Below are positions 11,974 to 20,512 of a stretch of 57,785 nt of DNA, piece after piece (position 1 is the first letter of the stretch; each line of letters opens with the position of its first letter). This stretch comes from JBJHDF01 sp050486405 (GTDB lineage: Bacteria > Pseudomonadota > Gammaproteobacteria > Pseudomonadales > Cellvibrionaceae), in contig JBJHDF010000024.1 in NCBI GenBank assembly GCA_050486405.1, forward strand, positions 1-57,785. The letters run 5' to 3'. The notes beneath the pieces were generated by a model. That model saw only the letters and a program-made list of their open reading frames with translations. It ran no database searches and was not told the origin of the DNA. A program made the translations under genes and the position numbers.

Positions 11974-12237
11974 ATGACGTCCGACAATCACACCCCGCCC
12001 GGTGTGACCGCCGACCGCGAACTGGACGTCCGGGGGCTGCGTTGCCCGCTGCCGCTGCTGCGGGCCAAGCAGGCCCTGCGAGACATGGCGCCGGGTGAGC
12101 GGCTCAGGGTGCTGGCCACGGACAGCGGATCGGTAAGGGATTTTCACGCTTTTGCCAAAATCAGCGGTCATAGTCTCGAAAGCTGTGACGAGGAAGGTGG
12201 TGTCTACCGCTACCTGCTGGTAAAAAACGAGGATTGA
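11974..12237 (+). CDS. tusA: TusA-family sulfurtransferase
   Basis: A small sulfur-carrier protein (87 residues) that takes persulfide sulfur from a cysteine desulfurase and passes it on for tRNA thiolation or cofactor synthesis. The family signature is LRCPLPLLRAK, with the sulfur-carrying cysteine at about residue 24, and the fold ends in VYRYLLVKNE. A good Shine-Dalgarno AGGAG lies 8 nt before ATG 11974. The iscS gene at 38903 could supply the sulfur. It is followed by perM 68 nt downstream, a common pairing next to bepA. Confidence 0.92.
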   Translation: MTSDNHTPPGVTADRELDVRGLRCPLPLLRAKQALRDMAPGERLRVLATDSGSVRDFHAFAKISGHSLESCDEEGGVYRYLLVKNED

Positions 12238-12305
12238 GACCGCAGTCAGCGGCTCACTAACCCAACCCCGTCTTGCCGGGGCCACTAGCTGAGACAGATA
12301 ACCCG

Positions 12306-13418
12306 ATGCTGAAGATTTTTCGCAACTGGATGGATCGTTACCTCTCGGACGAGGAAGCCGTACTCCTGCTGGTGCTGCTGATCGCCGGAACCCTGGTGAT
12401 TCTCACCCTGGGCGGCATATTGGCACCCATGATCGCCAGCGTGATCATCGCTTTTCTGATGCAGGGCATGGTGGCCCGGTTGCGCCAGTGGGGAGCGCCC
12501 CACTGGCTGGCGGTCACCACGGCGTTTACAGTGCTGGTAGCGGGGCTGGTCAGCATGGTGTTTGTGCTGATGCCCATCATCTGGAAGCAGACCACCCGCT
12601 TCTTTGCCGAACTGCCGCGCATGCTGCGCGAGTGGCAGGAGGTGATGCTGCTGCTGCCGGAGCGCTACCCACAACTGATCAGCGAGCAGCAGGTAGAGCA
12701 GATGATCAATATGGCCACCGCCGAGCTGGGCAGTGTCGGCCAGACCATCCTCACCTTCTCCCTGGCCAATCTGCCGGTGCTGGTGATGGTGCTTATCTAC
12801 CTGGTGCTGGTGCCCATTCTGGTGTTCTTCTTTCTCAAGGACAGCCGCATGATCGTCAACTGGTTTGCCGCCTTTCTGCCGGCCCGCCGCCCCCTGATGA
12901 GCAAAATCTGGGCGGAAATGAACCAGCAGTTTGCCAACTACGTGCGCGGCAAGGTCATCGAAATCTTTATTGTCGCCGGCGTGTCCTACGCGGTATTTGC
13001 CTTTCTCGGCCTGAATTACGCGCTGTTGCTGGCCATTGCCGTGGGGCTGTCGGTGGTGATTCCCTACATAGGCGCGGCGGTGGTGACCATCCCGGTGGCC
13101 ATGATCGGTTTTCTGCAGTGGGGTTGGAGCTCGGAATTCATCTACCTGATGATCGCCTATTTCATCATCCAGGCCCTGGACGGCAATGTACTGGTTCCCC
13201 TGCTGTTCTCCGAGGCCGTCAACCTGCATCCGGTGGCCATCATCCTGGCGGTGCTGGTATTTGGTGGCCTCTGGGGTCTCTGGGGGGTCTTTTTCGCCAT
13301 CCCCCTGGCGACGCTGATCAAGTCCATCCTCTACGCCTGGCCCATCGGCATCCGGGAAGTGGAGGCCGAGGCCAAACAGGCCGCCGACGAAGAAGGGACC
13401 GCCGCCAGCGCCGGGTGA
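12306..13418 (+). CDS. perM: AI-2E family transporter / PerM-type permease
   Basis: A polytopic inner-membrane protein of 370 residues from the AI-2 exporter (PerM/TqsA) superfamily. Hydrophobic segments alternate in the family pattern: an N-terminal pair (VLLLVLLIAGTLVILTLGGILAP, MIASVIIAFLMQGM), a long amphipathic middle, then a C-terminal cluster including VSYAVFAFLGLNYALLLAIA and PYIGAAVVTIPVAMIGFLQWG. The substrate is unknown. ATG 12306 (MLKIFRNWMD) is preferred to the ATG at 12273, which would put unrelated residues before the family start. A proline-free acidic tail (EAEAKQAADEEG) ends the protein. Confidence 0.9.
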   Translation: MLKIFRNWMDRYLSDEEAVLLLVLLIAGTLVILTLGGILAPMIASVIIAFLMQGMVARLRQWGAPHWLAVTTAFTVLVAGLVSMVFVLMPIIWKQTTRFFAELPRMLREWQEVMLLLPERYPQLISEQQVEQMINMATAELGSVGQTILTFSLANLPVLVMVLIYLVLVPILVFFFLKDSRMIVNWFAAFLPARRPLMSKIWAEMNQQFANYVRGKVIEIFIVAGVSYAVFAFLGLNYALLLAIAVGLSVVIPYIGAAVVTIPVAMIGFLQWGWSSEFIYLMIAYFIIQALDGNVLVPLLFSEAVNLHPVAIILAVLVFGGLWGLWGVFFAIPLATLIKSILYAWPIGIREVEAEAKQAADEEGTAASAG

Positions 13419-13642
13419 GCTTTTCCGCTACACTTTTTCCCGCTAAGACAAGGGCTTGCGTCATTCTGGTGCCTGCCCCGGACTGGTAAACAGTTCGCAA
13501 ATATGTAAGAATTCGCGCTCTTTTCTGCCCCCGGGGACACACCCGGGGGGTACCCAGCATCTGGTTCGGGGCTCCTTTACCCGGGGAGTCCTTACGTTTG
13601 AGTAGCCCGGGCACACAACCGGGGTTCGCCGAGGAGAATTTA

Positions 13643-16294
13643 ATGTTAGAAGAAGATATCGACGCTCTGGAAACCCGGGAGTGGCTGGATGCCCTTGGCT
13701 CCGTCGTCCGCCACAACGGCAAGGAGCGCGCCTCCTTCCTGCTCAAGCAACTGTCGGAATCCGCAGCGGACCACGGTATCGAGCAGCCCTCGGCCATCAC
13801 CACCCCCTACCGCAATACCATCAATGTTGCCGACGAAGTGCAGTTCCCCGGTGATCTGTCCCTGGAGCGCAAGATTCGCGCCATAGTGCGCTGGAACGCC
13901 ATTGCCATGGTGGTGCGGGCCAACAAAAGCAGCGACGATCTGGGCGGACATATCGCCTCCTTCTCCTCGGCGGCCACCCTCTACGAGGTGGGTTTCAATC
14001 ACTTTTTCCGGGGCAACGACGAGGGCCCCGGCGACCTGATCTACTTCCAGGGCCACAGTTCGCCCGGTATGTACGCCCGCTCCTTTGTGGAGGGGCGCTT
14101 CAGCGAGGAAGACCTGGACAATTTCCGCCGCGAGGTGGACGGCAAGGGCCTGTCCTCCTACCCCCACCCCTGGCTGATGCCGGACTACTGGCAGTTCCCC
14201 ACGGTATCCATGGGCCTGGGGCCCATCACCGCCATCTATCAGGCGCACGTCATGCGCTACCTGGATGCCCGGGGCCTGATCGACAAGGGCGACCGCAAGA
14301 TCTGGGCCTTTCTGGGGGACGGCGAGTGTGACGAGCCGGAGAGCCTGGGCGCCATTTCCCTGGCGGGCCGGGAAAAGCTGGACAACCTGATTTTCGTTAT
14401 CAACTGCAACCTGCAGCGTCTGGACGGCCCGGTGCGCGGCAACGGCAAGATCGTCCAGGAACTGGAAGGCGTCTTCCGCGGTGCCGGCTGGAACGTGGTC
14501 AAGGTGCTCTGGGGCAGCGGCTGGGACGAACTGCTGCGCAAGGACAAGACCGGTCTGCTGCAGAAGCGCATGGACGAAGTGGTGGATGGCGAGATGCAGA
14601 ACTACAAGGCCAACGGCGGCGCCTATACCCGGGAGCATTTCTTCGGCAAGTACCCGGAGCTGCTGGAACTGGTCAAGGATCTCAGCGACCAGGACATCCT
14701 GTATCTGGCCCGGGGCGGCCACGATGTACAGAAGGTGTATAACGCCTATCACAACGCCGTCAACACCAAGGGGCAGCCCACGGTGATTCTGGCGCAGACC
14801 GTCAAGGGTTACGGCATGGGTCCCAGCGGCGAGGCTGTGAACAATGCCCACCAGGTGAAAAAACTCGATATCGATTCTCTGAAGAAATTTCGCGATCGTT
14901 TCAATCTGCCCTTTACCGACGACGAACTGGAAAAAGTACCTTACTACCGTCCACCGGAAGACAGCCCGGAGATGAAATACCTGCGTGAGCGGCGCACAAC
15001 CTTGAAAGGTTATCTGCCCGAGCGCAAGGCCAACTTCGAACCGCTGGATACTCCCGGGCTGGATGCCTTCAAGGCGCTGCTCAAGGGCACCGGCGACCGG
15101 GAAATCTCCACCACCATGGCCTTCGTGCGCATGCTGTCCACCCTGGTCAAGGACAAGAAAATCGGCGATCAGGTGGTGCCCATCGTGCCCGACGAAGCCC
15201 GTACCTTCGGTATGGAAGGCATGTTCCGGCAGATTGGCATCTACTCCGCCGAAGGCCAGAAGTACACGCCCCAGGACGCCAACCAGATCATGTTCTACAA
15301 GGAGGACGTCAAGGGCCAGATTCTGGAAGAGGGCATCAATGAGGCCGGTGCCATGTCCTCCTGGATTGCCGCCGCCACCTCCTATGCCAACCATCAAAAG
15401 CCGATGGTGCCTTTTTATATCTACTACTCCATGTTCGGCTTCCAGCGCATCGGCGATCTGGCCTGGCTGGCCGGCGATGCCCAGGCCCGTGGTTTCATGC
15501 TCGGTGGCACCGCCGGGCGCACCACCCTCAACGGCGAAGGTCTGCAGCACCAGGACGGTCACAGCCACATCCTGGCCAACACCATTCCCAACTGCCGCAC
15601 TTACGACCCCACCTACTCCTACGAAGTGGCGGTGATTGTGCAGGACGGCATCCGTCGCATGTACAAGGAAAAGGAAAACTGCTACTACTACATCACCCTG
15701 ATGAACGAAAACTACGTGCACCCGGATATGCCCGAGGGTGTCGAGGAAGGCATCATCAAGGGTATCTACCGGCTGGAGAAAGGCAGCAGCAAGAAGAAAC
15801 ACCGCGTGCAGCTGCTGGGTTCCGGCACCATTCTCAATGAAGTGCGCGCCGCTGCAGAGATACTGCGCAACGACTTCGACGTGGAAGCCGACGTCTGGAG
15901 TGTCACCAGTGTGAACGAGCTGACCCGTGACGGTCAGGATGCAGCCCGCTGGAATCTGTTGCACCCCACGCAGAAACCGCGCAAACCCTACATCACCCAG
16001 CAGTTGGAAGGCAGCGAAGGTCCGGTGATCATCGCCACCGACTACATGAAAACCTACGCCGAGCAGTTGCGCGCCTATATTCCCGGTGACTACACGGTGC
16101 TGGGTACCGAAGGTTTTGGCCGCAGCGACAGCCGGCAGAAACTGCGTTATTTCTTTGAGGTCAACCGCCACTTTGTGGTGGTGGCGGCACTGAAATCGCT
16201 GGCCGACCAGGGTGCCATCAAAGCCGATGTGGTGGCCAAGGCCATCAAACAGTTTGATATTGACCCGGACAAGCCCAACCCCATCACCGTTTGA
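13643..16294 (+). CDS. aceE: Pyruvate dehydrogenase E1 component, homodimeric type
   Basis: Thiamine-diphosphate-dependent decarboxylase (E1) of the pyruvate dehydrogenase complex; it forms hydroxyethyl-TPP and acetylates the lipoyl groups of AceF. The 883 residues match the homodimeric gammaproteobacterial form. Visible motifs are the TPP/Mg2+ site GDGECDEPESLGA with NCNLQRLDGPV, the substrate-site segment HSSPGMYARSF, and the conserved LNGEGLQHQDGHSH. The Shine-Dalgarno GAGGAG (13631-13636) selects ATG 13643. A 224-nt region separates it from perM and contains a short GC-rich hairpin (13528-13549). aceF follows 39 nt downstream. Confidence 0.98.
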   Translation: MLEEDIDALETREWLDALGSVVRHNGKERASFLLKQLSESAADHGIEQPSAITTPYRNTINVADEVQFPGDLSLERKIRAIVRWNAIAMVVRANKSSDDLGGHIASFSSAATLYEVGFNHFFRGNDEGPGDLIYFQGHSSPGMYARSFVEGRFSEEDLDNFRREVDGKGLSSYPHPWLMPDYWQFPTVSMGLGPITAIYQAHVMRYLDARGLIDKGDRKIWAFLGDGECDEPESLGAISLAGREKLDNLIFVINCNLQRLDGPVRGNGKIVQELEGVFRGAGWNVVKVLWGSGWDELLRKDKTGLLQKRMDEVVDGEMQNYKANGGAYTREHFFGKYPELLELVKDLSDQDILYLARGGHDVQKVYNAYHNAVNTKGQPTVILAQTVKGYGMGPSGEAVNNAHQVKKLDIDSLKKFRDRFNLPFTDDELEKVPYYRPPEDSPEMKYLRERRTTLKGYLPERKANFEPLDTPGLDAFKALLKGTGDREISTTMAFVRMLSTLVKDKKIGDQVVPIVPDEARTFGMEGMFRQIGIYSAEGQKYTPQDANQIMFYKEDVKGQILEEGINEAGAMSSWIAAATSYANHQKPMVPFYIYYSMFGFQRIGDLAWLAGDAQARGFMLGGTAGRTTLNGEGLQHQDGHSHILANTIPNCRTYDPTYSYEVAVIVQDGIRRMYKEKENCYYYITLMNENYVHPDMPEGVEEGIIKGIYRLEKGSSKKKHRVQLLGSGTILNEVRAAAEILRNDFDVEADVWSVTSVNELTRDGQDAARWNLLHPTQKPRKPYITQQLEGSEGPVIIATDYMKTYAEQLRAYIPGDYTVLGTEGFGRSDSRQKLRYFFEVNRHFVVVAALKSLADQGAIKADVVAKAIKQFDIDPDKPNPITV

Positions 16295-16333
16295 TGGCAG
16301 CCGGGATAACAACGAATACTGCGAGGAAATACA

Positions 16334-17944
16334 GTGGCAACCGAAACAATCAAAGTCCCTGATATCGGCGGCTCCGAAGGTGTGGAGGTGATCGAGATCA
16401 GTGTCTCCGTGGGCGATACCATCGCTGTGGAAGACTCTGTGGTAGTACTGGAGACCGACAAGGCCTCCATGGAAATTCCCGCCACCGTCGGCGGCAAGGT
16501 CAAGGCCATCAAGGTGAAAGAGGGTGACAAGGTCTCCGAGGGCGACGCACTGATCGAAGTGGAAGCCGAAGGGCAGGGCGATGCGCCCGCCGCCGAGGCC
16601 GTCAGCAAGACTGACAAGAAGTCAGAGCCCGAGCCCGAACCCGCACCAGCTGCTTCCGGCAAAGCCCAGGAAGTGGACATGAAGGTGCCGGACATCGGCG
16701 GCTCCGAGGGTGTCGAAGTTATTGAAGTGTGTGTTGCCGCCGGTGATGAAGTCGCCGAAGGCGATTCGCTGATCGTGCTGGAAACCGACAAGGCCTCCAT
16801 GGAAATTCCCGCCGAAGCCAGTGGCAAGGTGGTGAGCATCAAACTCAAGGAAGGCGACAAGGTATCCCAGGGCGAACTGATCGGTGTGCTGGCTGTCGCC
16901 GGCGGCGTGCCGGCCAAGGCGGATGCCGGCAGTAAGCCGGCAGCGGCGTCGAAGCCCGCTGCCGAGGAGAAGGCAGCGCCGGTTGCGAAGCCGGCCGCCG
17001 CACCACAGCCGCAAGCTGCGGCAAGCGTGGAGAGCACAGACGGTGATGTCTACGCCGGCCCGGCCGTGCGCAAGCTCGGCCGTCAACTGGGGGTGGACCT
17101 GTCCCGGGTCAGCGGCAGCGGGCCGCGCAGTCGCATCACCAAGGACGACGTGCGTCATTACGTCAAGAATATCGTCACCAGCCAGCAAAGCGGTGGCGCC
17201 GTAGGCAGCGGTATTCCCCAGATACCCGCGGTGGATTTTGCCAAGTTCGGTGAAGTCGAGCTGGTGAAGATGAGCAAGATCAAAAAACTCACCGCCGACA
17301 ACATGACCCGCAACTGGCTCAACGTGCCCCACGTCACCCAGTGGGACGACGTGGACATCACCGAAATGGAAGATTTCCGCCAGGGCCTCAAGGCCGAAGC
17401 GGAAAAGCGCGGCAGCAAACTGACGCCGCTGCCGTTCATTCTCAAGGCCTGCGCCGCCGCCCTGCGCGCCGAGCCCAGCTTCAATGTGTCCCTGCACCAC
17501 GACGGCGAGCACATAGTGCAGAAAAACTATGTGCATATCGGCGTTGCGGTGGATACCCCGGTGGGCCTGCTGGTGCCGGTGGTGCGCGACGTGGACAAGA
17601 AGGGACTCTGGGAACTGACCGACGAGATCAACGCCCTGGCCAAAAAGGCCCGGGATGGCAAATTGATGCCCAACGACATGCAGGGTGGTTGCTTCAGCGT
17701 GTCCAGCCTGGGTGCCATTGGCGGCAGTGGTTTCACGCCGCTGGTCAATGCCCCGGAAGTGGCCATTCTCGGCGTGTCCCGGGCGCAGATCAAGCCCCAT
17801 TGGAACGGCAAGGAATTCGTGCCGCGTAATATGCTGCCTATCAGCCTGTCCTATGATCACCGCGCCGTCAACGGTGCCGATGCCGGCCGCTTTTTCACCT
17901 ATCTTGCATCTGCTCTGGCCGACGTGCGTCGCCTGTTGTTGTGA
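16334..17944 (+). CDS. aceF: Dihydrolipoyllysine-residue acetyltransferase (E2)
   Basis: Core E2 of pyruvate dehydrogenase, transferring the acetyl group from lipoate to CoA. It has 536 residues and two lipoyl domains (about 1-77 and 115-190), each with the lipoylated lysine in ETDKASME. Alanine/proline-rich linkers follow. The peripheral-subunit-binding domain is at about 240-275 (AGPAVRKLGRQLGVDLSRV), and the catalytic domain ends with SYDHRAVNGADAGRF, whose histidine is catalytic. The start is GTG at 16334. Many family members have three lipoyl domains; two is a common variant. The stop is 4 nt before the next start, so a diguanylate cyclase is tightly linked to it. Confidence 0.98.
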   Translation: MATETIKVPDIGGSEGVEVIEISVSVGDTIAVEDSVVVLETDKASMEIPATVGGKVKAIKVKEGDKVSEGDALIEVEAEGQGDAPAAEAVSKTDKKSEPEPEPAPAASGKAQEVDMKVPDIGGSEGVEVIEVCVAAGDEVAEGDSLIVLETDKASMEIPAEASGKVVSIKLKEGDKVSQGELIGVLAVAGGVPAKADAGSKPAAASKPAAEEKAAPVAKPAAAPQPQAAASVESTDGDVYAGPAVRKLGRQLGVDLSRVSGSGPRSRITKDDVRHYVKNIVTSQQSGGAVGSGIPQIPAVDFAKFGEVELVKMSKIKKLTADNMTRNWLNVPHVTQWDDVDITEMEDFRQGLKAEAEKRGSKLTPLPFILKACAAALRAEPSFNVSLHHDGEHIVQKNYVHIGVAVDTPVGLLVPVVRDVDKKGLWELTDEINALAKKARDGKLMPNDMQGGCFSVSSLGAIGGSGFTPLVNAPEVAILGVSRAQIKPHWNGKEFVPRNMLPISLSYDHRAVNGADAGRFFTYLASALADVRRLLL

Positions 17945-17948
17945 GTGT

Positions 17949-19277
17949 ATGAAAGCGCATGGCCGCTGGGCTCTGCTGGTAGCGTTTCCCGTCGGCTTTT
18001 TTCTGCTGGTGGTGGTGATCGTTGAGGTTGTCGCCGCCAGCTACAGCCGCAGTCTGACCAGTGACCAGCGCCTCAATACCTTTGCCTACGGCGCTGAGTT
18101 GCGGGGGCGGGTGGAGCGAGAACTGAATGGGGTGCTGCACCTTACCAGTGGGCTCGGCAGCTACTTTTCCGTGCGCCGGGATTCGCTGGTGGCCGACGAA
18201 ATCAACCGTATATTCCAATTGGTCTACGAAACCAGTCACCATGTGCGCAGCTTTGGTCTGGCCGTTGGCTATCAGATTGTGCATGTCTATCCGCTGCAGG
18301 GTAACGAGGCCGCGCTCGGCGTGGATTACCGCGATTTACCCCAGCAATGGCCGAAGGTTCAGCAGGCCATAGCGAAGCGTCAGTCGCTGCTGACCGATCA
18401 GTTGGAAATCATTCAGGGCGGCCGTACATTCATCTATCGCGAACCGATTTTTGTTGGCGACGAATACTGGGGGTTGCTTTCCACCCTGATCGATTCGGAC
18501 AGCATTCTGCAGGCCATGTTCGGCGATATTGTCCTGAGCGGCTACCAGTTCGCCGTGCGCAGTCCGTCCGGAATTCCACTGTGGGGTGAGGCCAACCTGT
18601 TCGACGCTGCGGACAGTCTGCAGTTGGTCACTGAGCAGGGTTGGGAGATTGCGGTGTTGCCGGACACCAGTGGTACAGAGAGTCTGCCCCTGACTCTGAT
18701 TCGCGTACTGGGCTGGCTGTTGGCGGTGGTCACCGCCTTGGGTGTTTACACCGCCTTGTTGCATCGACAGTCGCTGACGCGTCTGGCTCTGCACGACAAC
18801 CTCACAGGCCTGCCCAACCGTGTACTATTGGAAGATCGTGTGGAGCAGGCGCTGCGTCGTGTGCGCAGCCGTCGCAACGCAAAGGCAGTTGATAGCTGTC
18901 CTATTGTCCTCTTTATCGATCTTGATGACTTCAAGCGAATCAATGACACCCATGGCCACAGAGTGGGCGATTTTGTCCTCAAGGAGATTGCTCGGCGCTT
19001 GCAGGCCAGCGCCCGTACCGGAGATACTGTCGCCCGCTGGGCGGGCGACGAATTCATTATGTTGGTGGAACAACTTCCGGAAAAAAGCATTGAGACTCTG
19101 TTGCAGCGGGTGCGTGACGCCATTGAGGAACCCATAAGCCACGAAGGCCTGGTCTTGCATCTTACCGCCTCCATGGGTTACGCCATAGCTGAGCCTGGCA
19201 AAGACGATATTGACGAGCTGATCTGGACTGCCGATCACAATATGTATGAACAAAAAGCCAAATCAAAAAACGAATAA
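17949..19277 (+). CDS. CHASE-domain membrane diguanylate cyclase
   Basis: 442 residues. An N-terminal transmembrane segment (WALLVAFPVGFFLLVVVIVEVV) precedes a periplasmic CHASE sensor domain, marked by the typical VYPLQGNEAALGVDY. A second transmembrane helix near residue 245 (VLGWLLAVVTALGVYTALL) leads to a cytoplasmic GGDEF domain. The signature reads AGDEF (WAGDEF) rather than GGDEF. An RTGD five residues before it fits the RxxD product-inhibition site, so it is probably an active, feedback-regulated c-di-GMP synthase. The start ATG 17949 lies 4 nt after the aceF stop, which suggests cotranscription. In Pseudomonas the gene after aceF is also a c-di-GMP enzyme (dipA), though of different architecture. 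Confidence 0.9.
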   Translation: MKAHGRWALLVAFPVGFFLLVVVIVEVVAASYSRSLTSDQRLNTFAYGAELRGRVERELNGVLHLTSGLGSYFSVRRDSLVADEINRIFQLVYETSHHVRSFGLAVGYQIVHVYPLQGNEAALGVDYRDLPQQWPKVQQAIAKRQSLLTDQLEIIQGGRTFIYREPIFVGDEYWGLLSTLIDSDSILQAMFGDIVLSGYQFAVRSPSGIPLWGEANLFDAADSLQLVTEQGWEIAVLPDTSGTESLPLTLIRVLGWLLAVVTALGVYTALLHRQSLTRLALHDNLTGLPNRVLLEDRVEQALRRVRSRRNAKAVDSCPIVLFIDLDDFKRINDTHGHRVGDFVLKEIARRLQASARTGDTVARWAGDEFIMLVEQLPEKSIETLLQRVRDAIEEPISHEGLVLHLTASMGYAIAEPGKDDIDELIWTADHNMYEQKAKSKNE

Positions 19278-19370
19278 TTGCAATGCGGCAAGCGAGTTGA
19301 CAATGCTCCGCAGATTGTCGGGCTCGGATCGGAAGGTTCTCGCTGGTTTGCTGGCCGAAGGGGACTGAGG

Positions 19371-19898
19371 ATGTTGCGGTTCTTTGTTTTGTTTCTGGTG
19401 ATCCAGGCCATGCTGTTCACTGCGGAGTTACTGCCGTGGGGACAGATCTATGTTGTGCAGCCGTTTACCGGATGGCTGGCGGTGATCTCGGGCTGGATCA
19501 TCGAGTTGTTTGGTCGGGAGATTGTCACCTACGGGGTGATTATTCACGACGTTCGTACCGGATTCGGCGTAGAGATCGCCGCCGGTTGCAATGGTGTCGA
19601 AGCCATGATTCTTCTGACTGCCGCTGTCCTGGCGTTTCCCGCACCGGCCTGGTACAAGCTGATTGGTGTATTGGCGGGTATTATCGGCATCCAGGCGCTG
19701 AATCTGGTGCGTATCGTTTCTCTATTCTATCTTGGCATGTGGAATGAAACCGCGTTTGAGTGGGCGCACCTGTACATCTGGCAGGCGTTGATCATGCTCG
19801 ATGCGCTGCTGATCTGGCTGGTGTGGATACGGCAGATGCCGCGCCGGACGCCGCCGCCAGCCCAGTCCCCGCCAATGACAGCGGAGATGTCTTCGTGA
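19371..19898 (+). CDS. xrtH: Exosortase H (XrtH)
   Basis: A polytopic membrane transpeptidase-like enzyme (175 residues) of the exosortase/archaeosortase family. These process proteins carrying a C-terminal sorting tripartite tail; XrtH is associated with IPTLxxWG-CTERM proteins. The catalytic set is visible: Cys73 in AGCNGVEAM, Arg114 in NLVRIVSLFYLG and His133 in EWAHLYIWQ, each in a predicted membrane-proximal position. ATG 19371 is chosen over the TTG at 19278 because the hydrophobic MLRFFVLFLVIQ starts there and AAGGGG lies 7 nt upstream. The partner gene overlaps its stop. No IPTL-type target protein is in the window. Confidence 0.85.
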   Translation: MLRFFVLFLVIQAMLFTAELLPWGQIYVVQPFTGWLAVISGWIIELFGREIVTYGVIIHDVRTGFGVEIAAGCNGVEAMILLTAAVLAFPAPAWYKLIGVLAGIIGIQALNLVRIVSLFYLGMWNETAFEWAHLYIWQALIMLDALLIWLVWIRQMPRRTPPPAQSPPMTAEMSS

Positions 19899-20512
19899 GG
19901 GGCGTACTGGGCAAGTTCTTTCTCGCCACACTGCTGTGGCTGCCGGTGTGTTTTGCCCTCTGGTATCTGGCATCGGGCCATCTGAGCGCGCCGTCGGTAT
20001 GGCTCAGCGAACAGTTGTTGTCGTTGTTCTGGCCCGAATTGATTCATGGCGTGGAGGGCCTTGGGCGCCACACCCATTTTGTCACCCGGGTGGCGGTGGC
20101 TTCGCCGCAATCAGACAATATGGGGCAGGGGCTGCTGATGGTTTCGATCAACCCGTTGATCTATTCCTGGAATCTGCCGGTGGTGGCGGCATTGCTGTTC
20201 GCCGCCGAAGACAACTATTTTTCCTCATGGCGTTTGCTGGTGGCCTATGTGGTGTTGAGCCTGCTGCACGTATGGGGCATATCCTTCGATGTCTTGCGCT
20301 CTCTGGCCTTCAGCTCCGGCCCCGAGGCCGCCGCTGCGCTGGGCCTGTCCGGCTGGCAGCGCGAGGCTGTCGCCCTGGCTTACCAGTTTGGCTACCTGAT
20401 GCTGCCCGTAATCGGCGCTGCCACCTGCTGGCTGCTGATGAGCCAGCAGTTTATCCGCGCCGTGTTGCTGGAACGGGGGAACAACCCAGGCGACAATTCA
20501 TCTCCTGATTAG
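19895..20512 (+). CDS. Exosortase H-associated membrane protein
   Basis: A membrane protein of 205 residues with about four hydrophobic helices (FFLATLLWLPVCFALWYLA; LPVVAALLFAA; LLVAYVVLSLLHVWGISFDVL; FGYLMLPVIGAATCWLLM). Proteins of this kind accompany exosortase H; the role is unknown but it may present substrate or stabilise the sortase. The GTG start overlaps the xrtH stop (GTGA), giving translational coupling; an upstream in-frame ATG at 19760 would lie deep inside xrtH. The last 15 nt overlap the 3' end of the convergent ATPase gene. Confidence 0.8.
   Translation: MRGVLGKFFLATLLWLPVCFALWYLASGHLSAPSVWLSEQLLSLFWPELIHGVEGLGRHTHFVTRVAVASPQSDNMGQGLLMVSINPLIYSWNLPVVAALLFAAEDNYFSSWRLLVAYVVLSLLHVWGISFDVLRSLAFSSGPEAAAALGLSGWQREAVALAYQFGYLMLPVIGAATCWLLMSQQFIRAVLLERGNNPGDNSSPD

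Noticed and set aside
13528..13549. GC-rich hairpin upstream of aceE as a terminator or attenuator
   Set aside because: The 7-bp stem has an 8-nt loop and no T run on either strand; it may be chance in GC-rich DNA.
13646..16312. An 888-codon open frame on the minus strand across the whole of aceE
   Set aside because: It is exactly antisense to a certain gene, has no family features, and long antisense frames are expected from the biased third-codon positions of GC-rich DNA. The same applies to frames antisense to dnaE (1453-3300), purL (29963-31981), iscS (37880-39664) and the tyrosinase (56329-57753).
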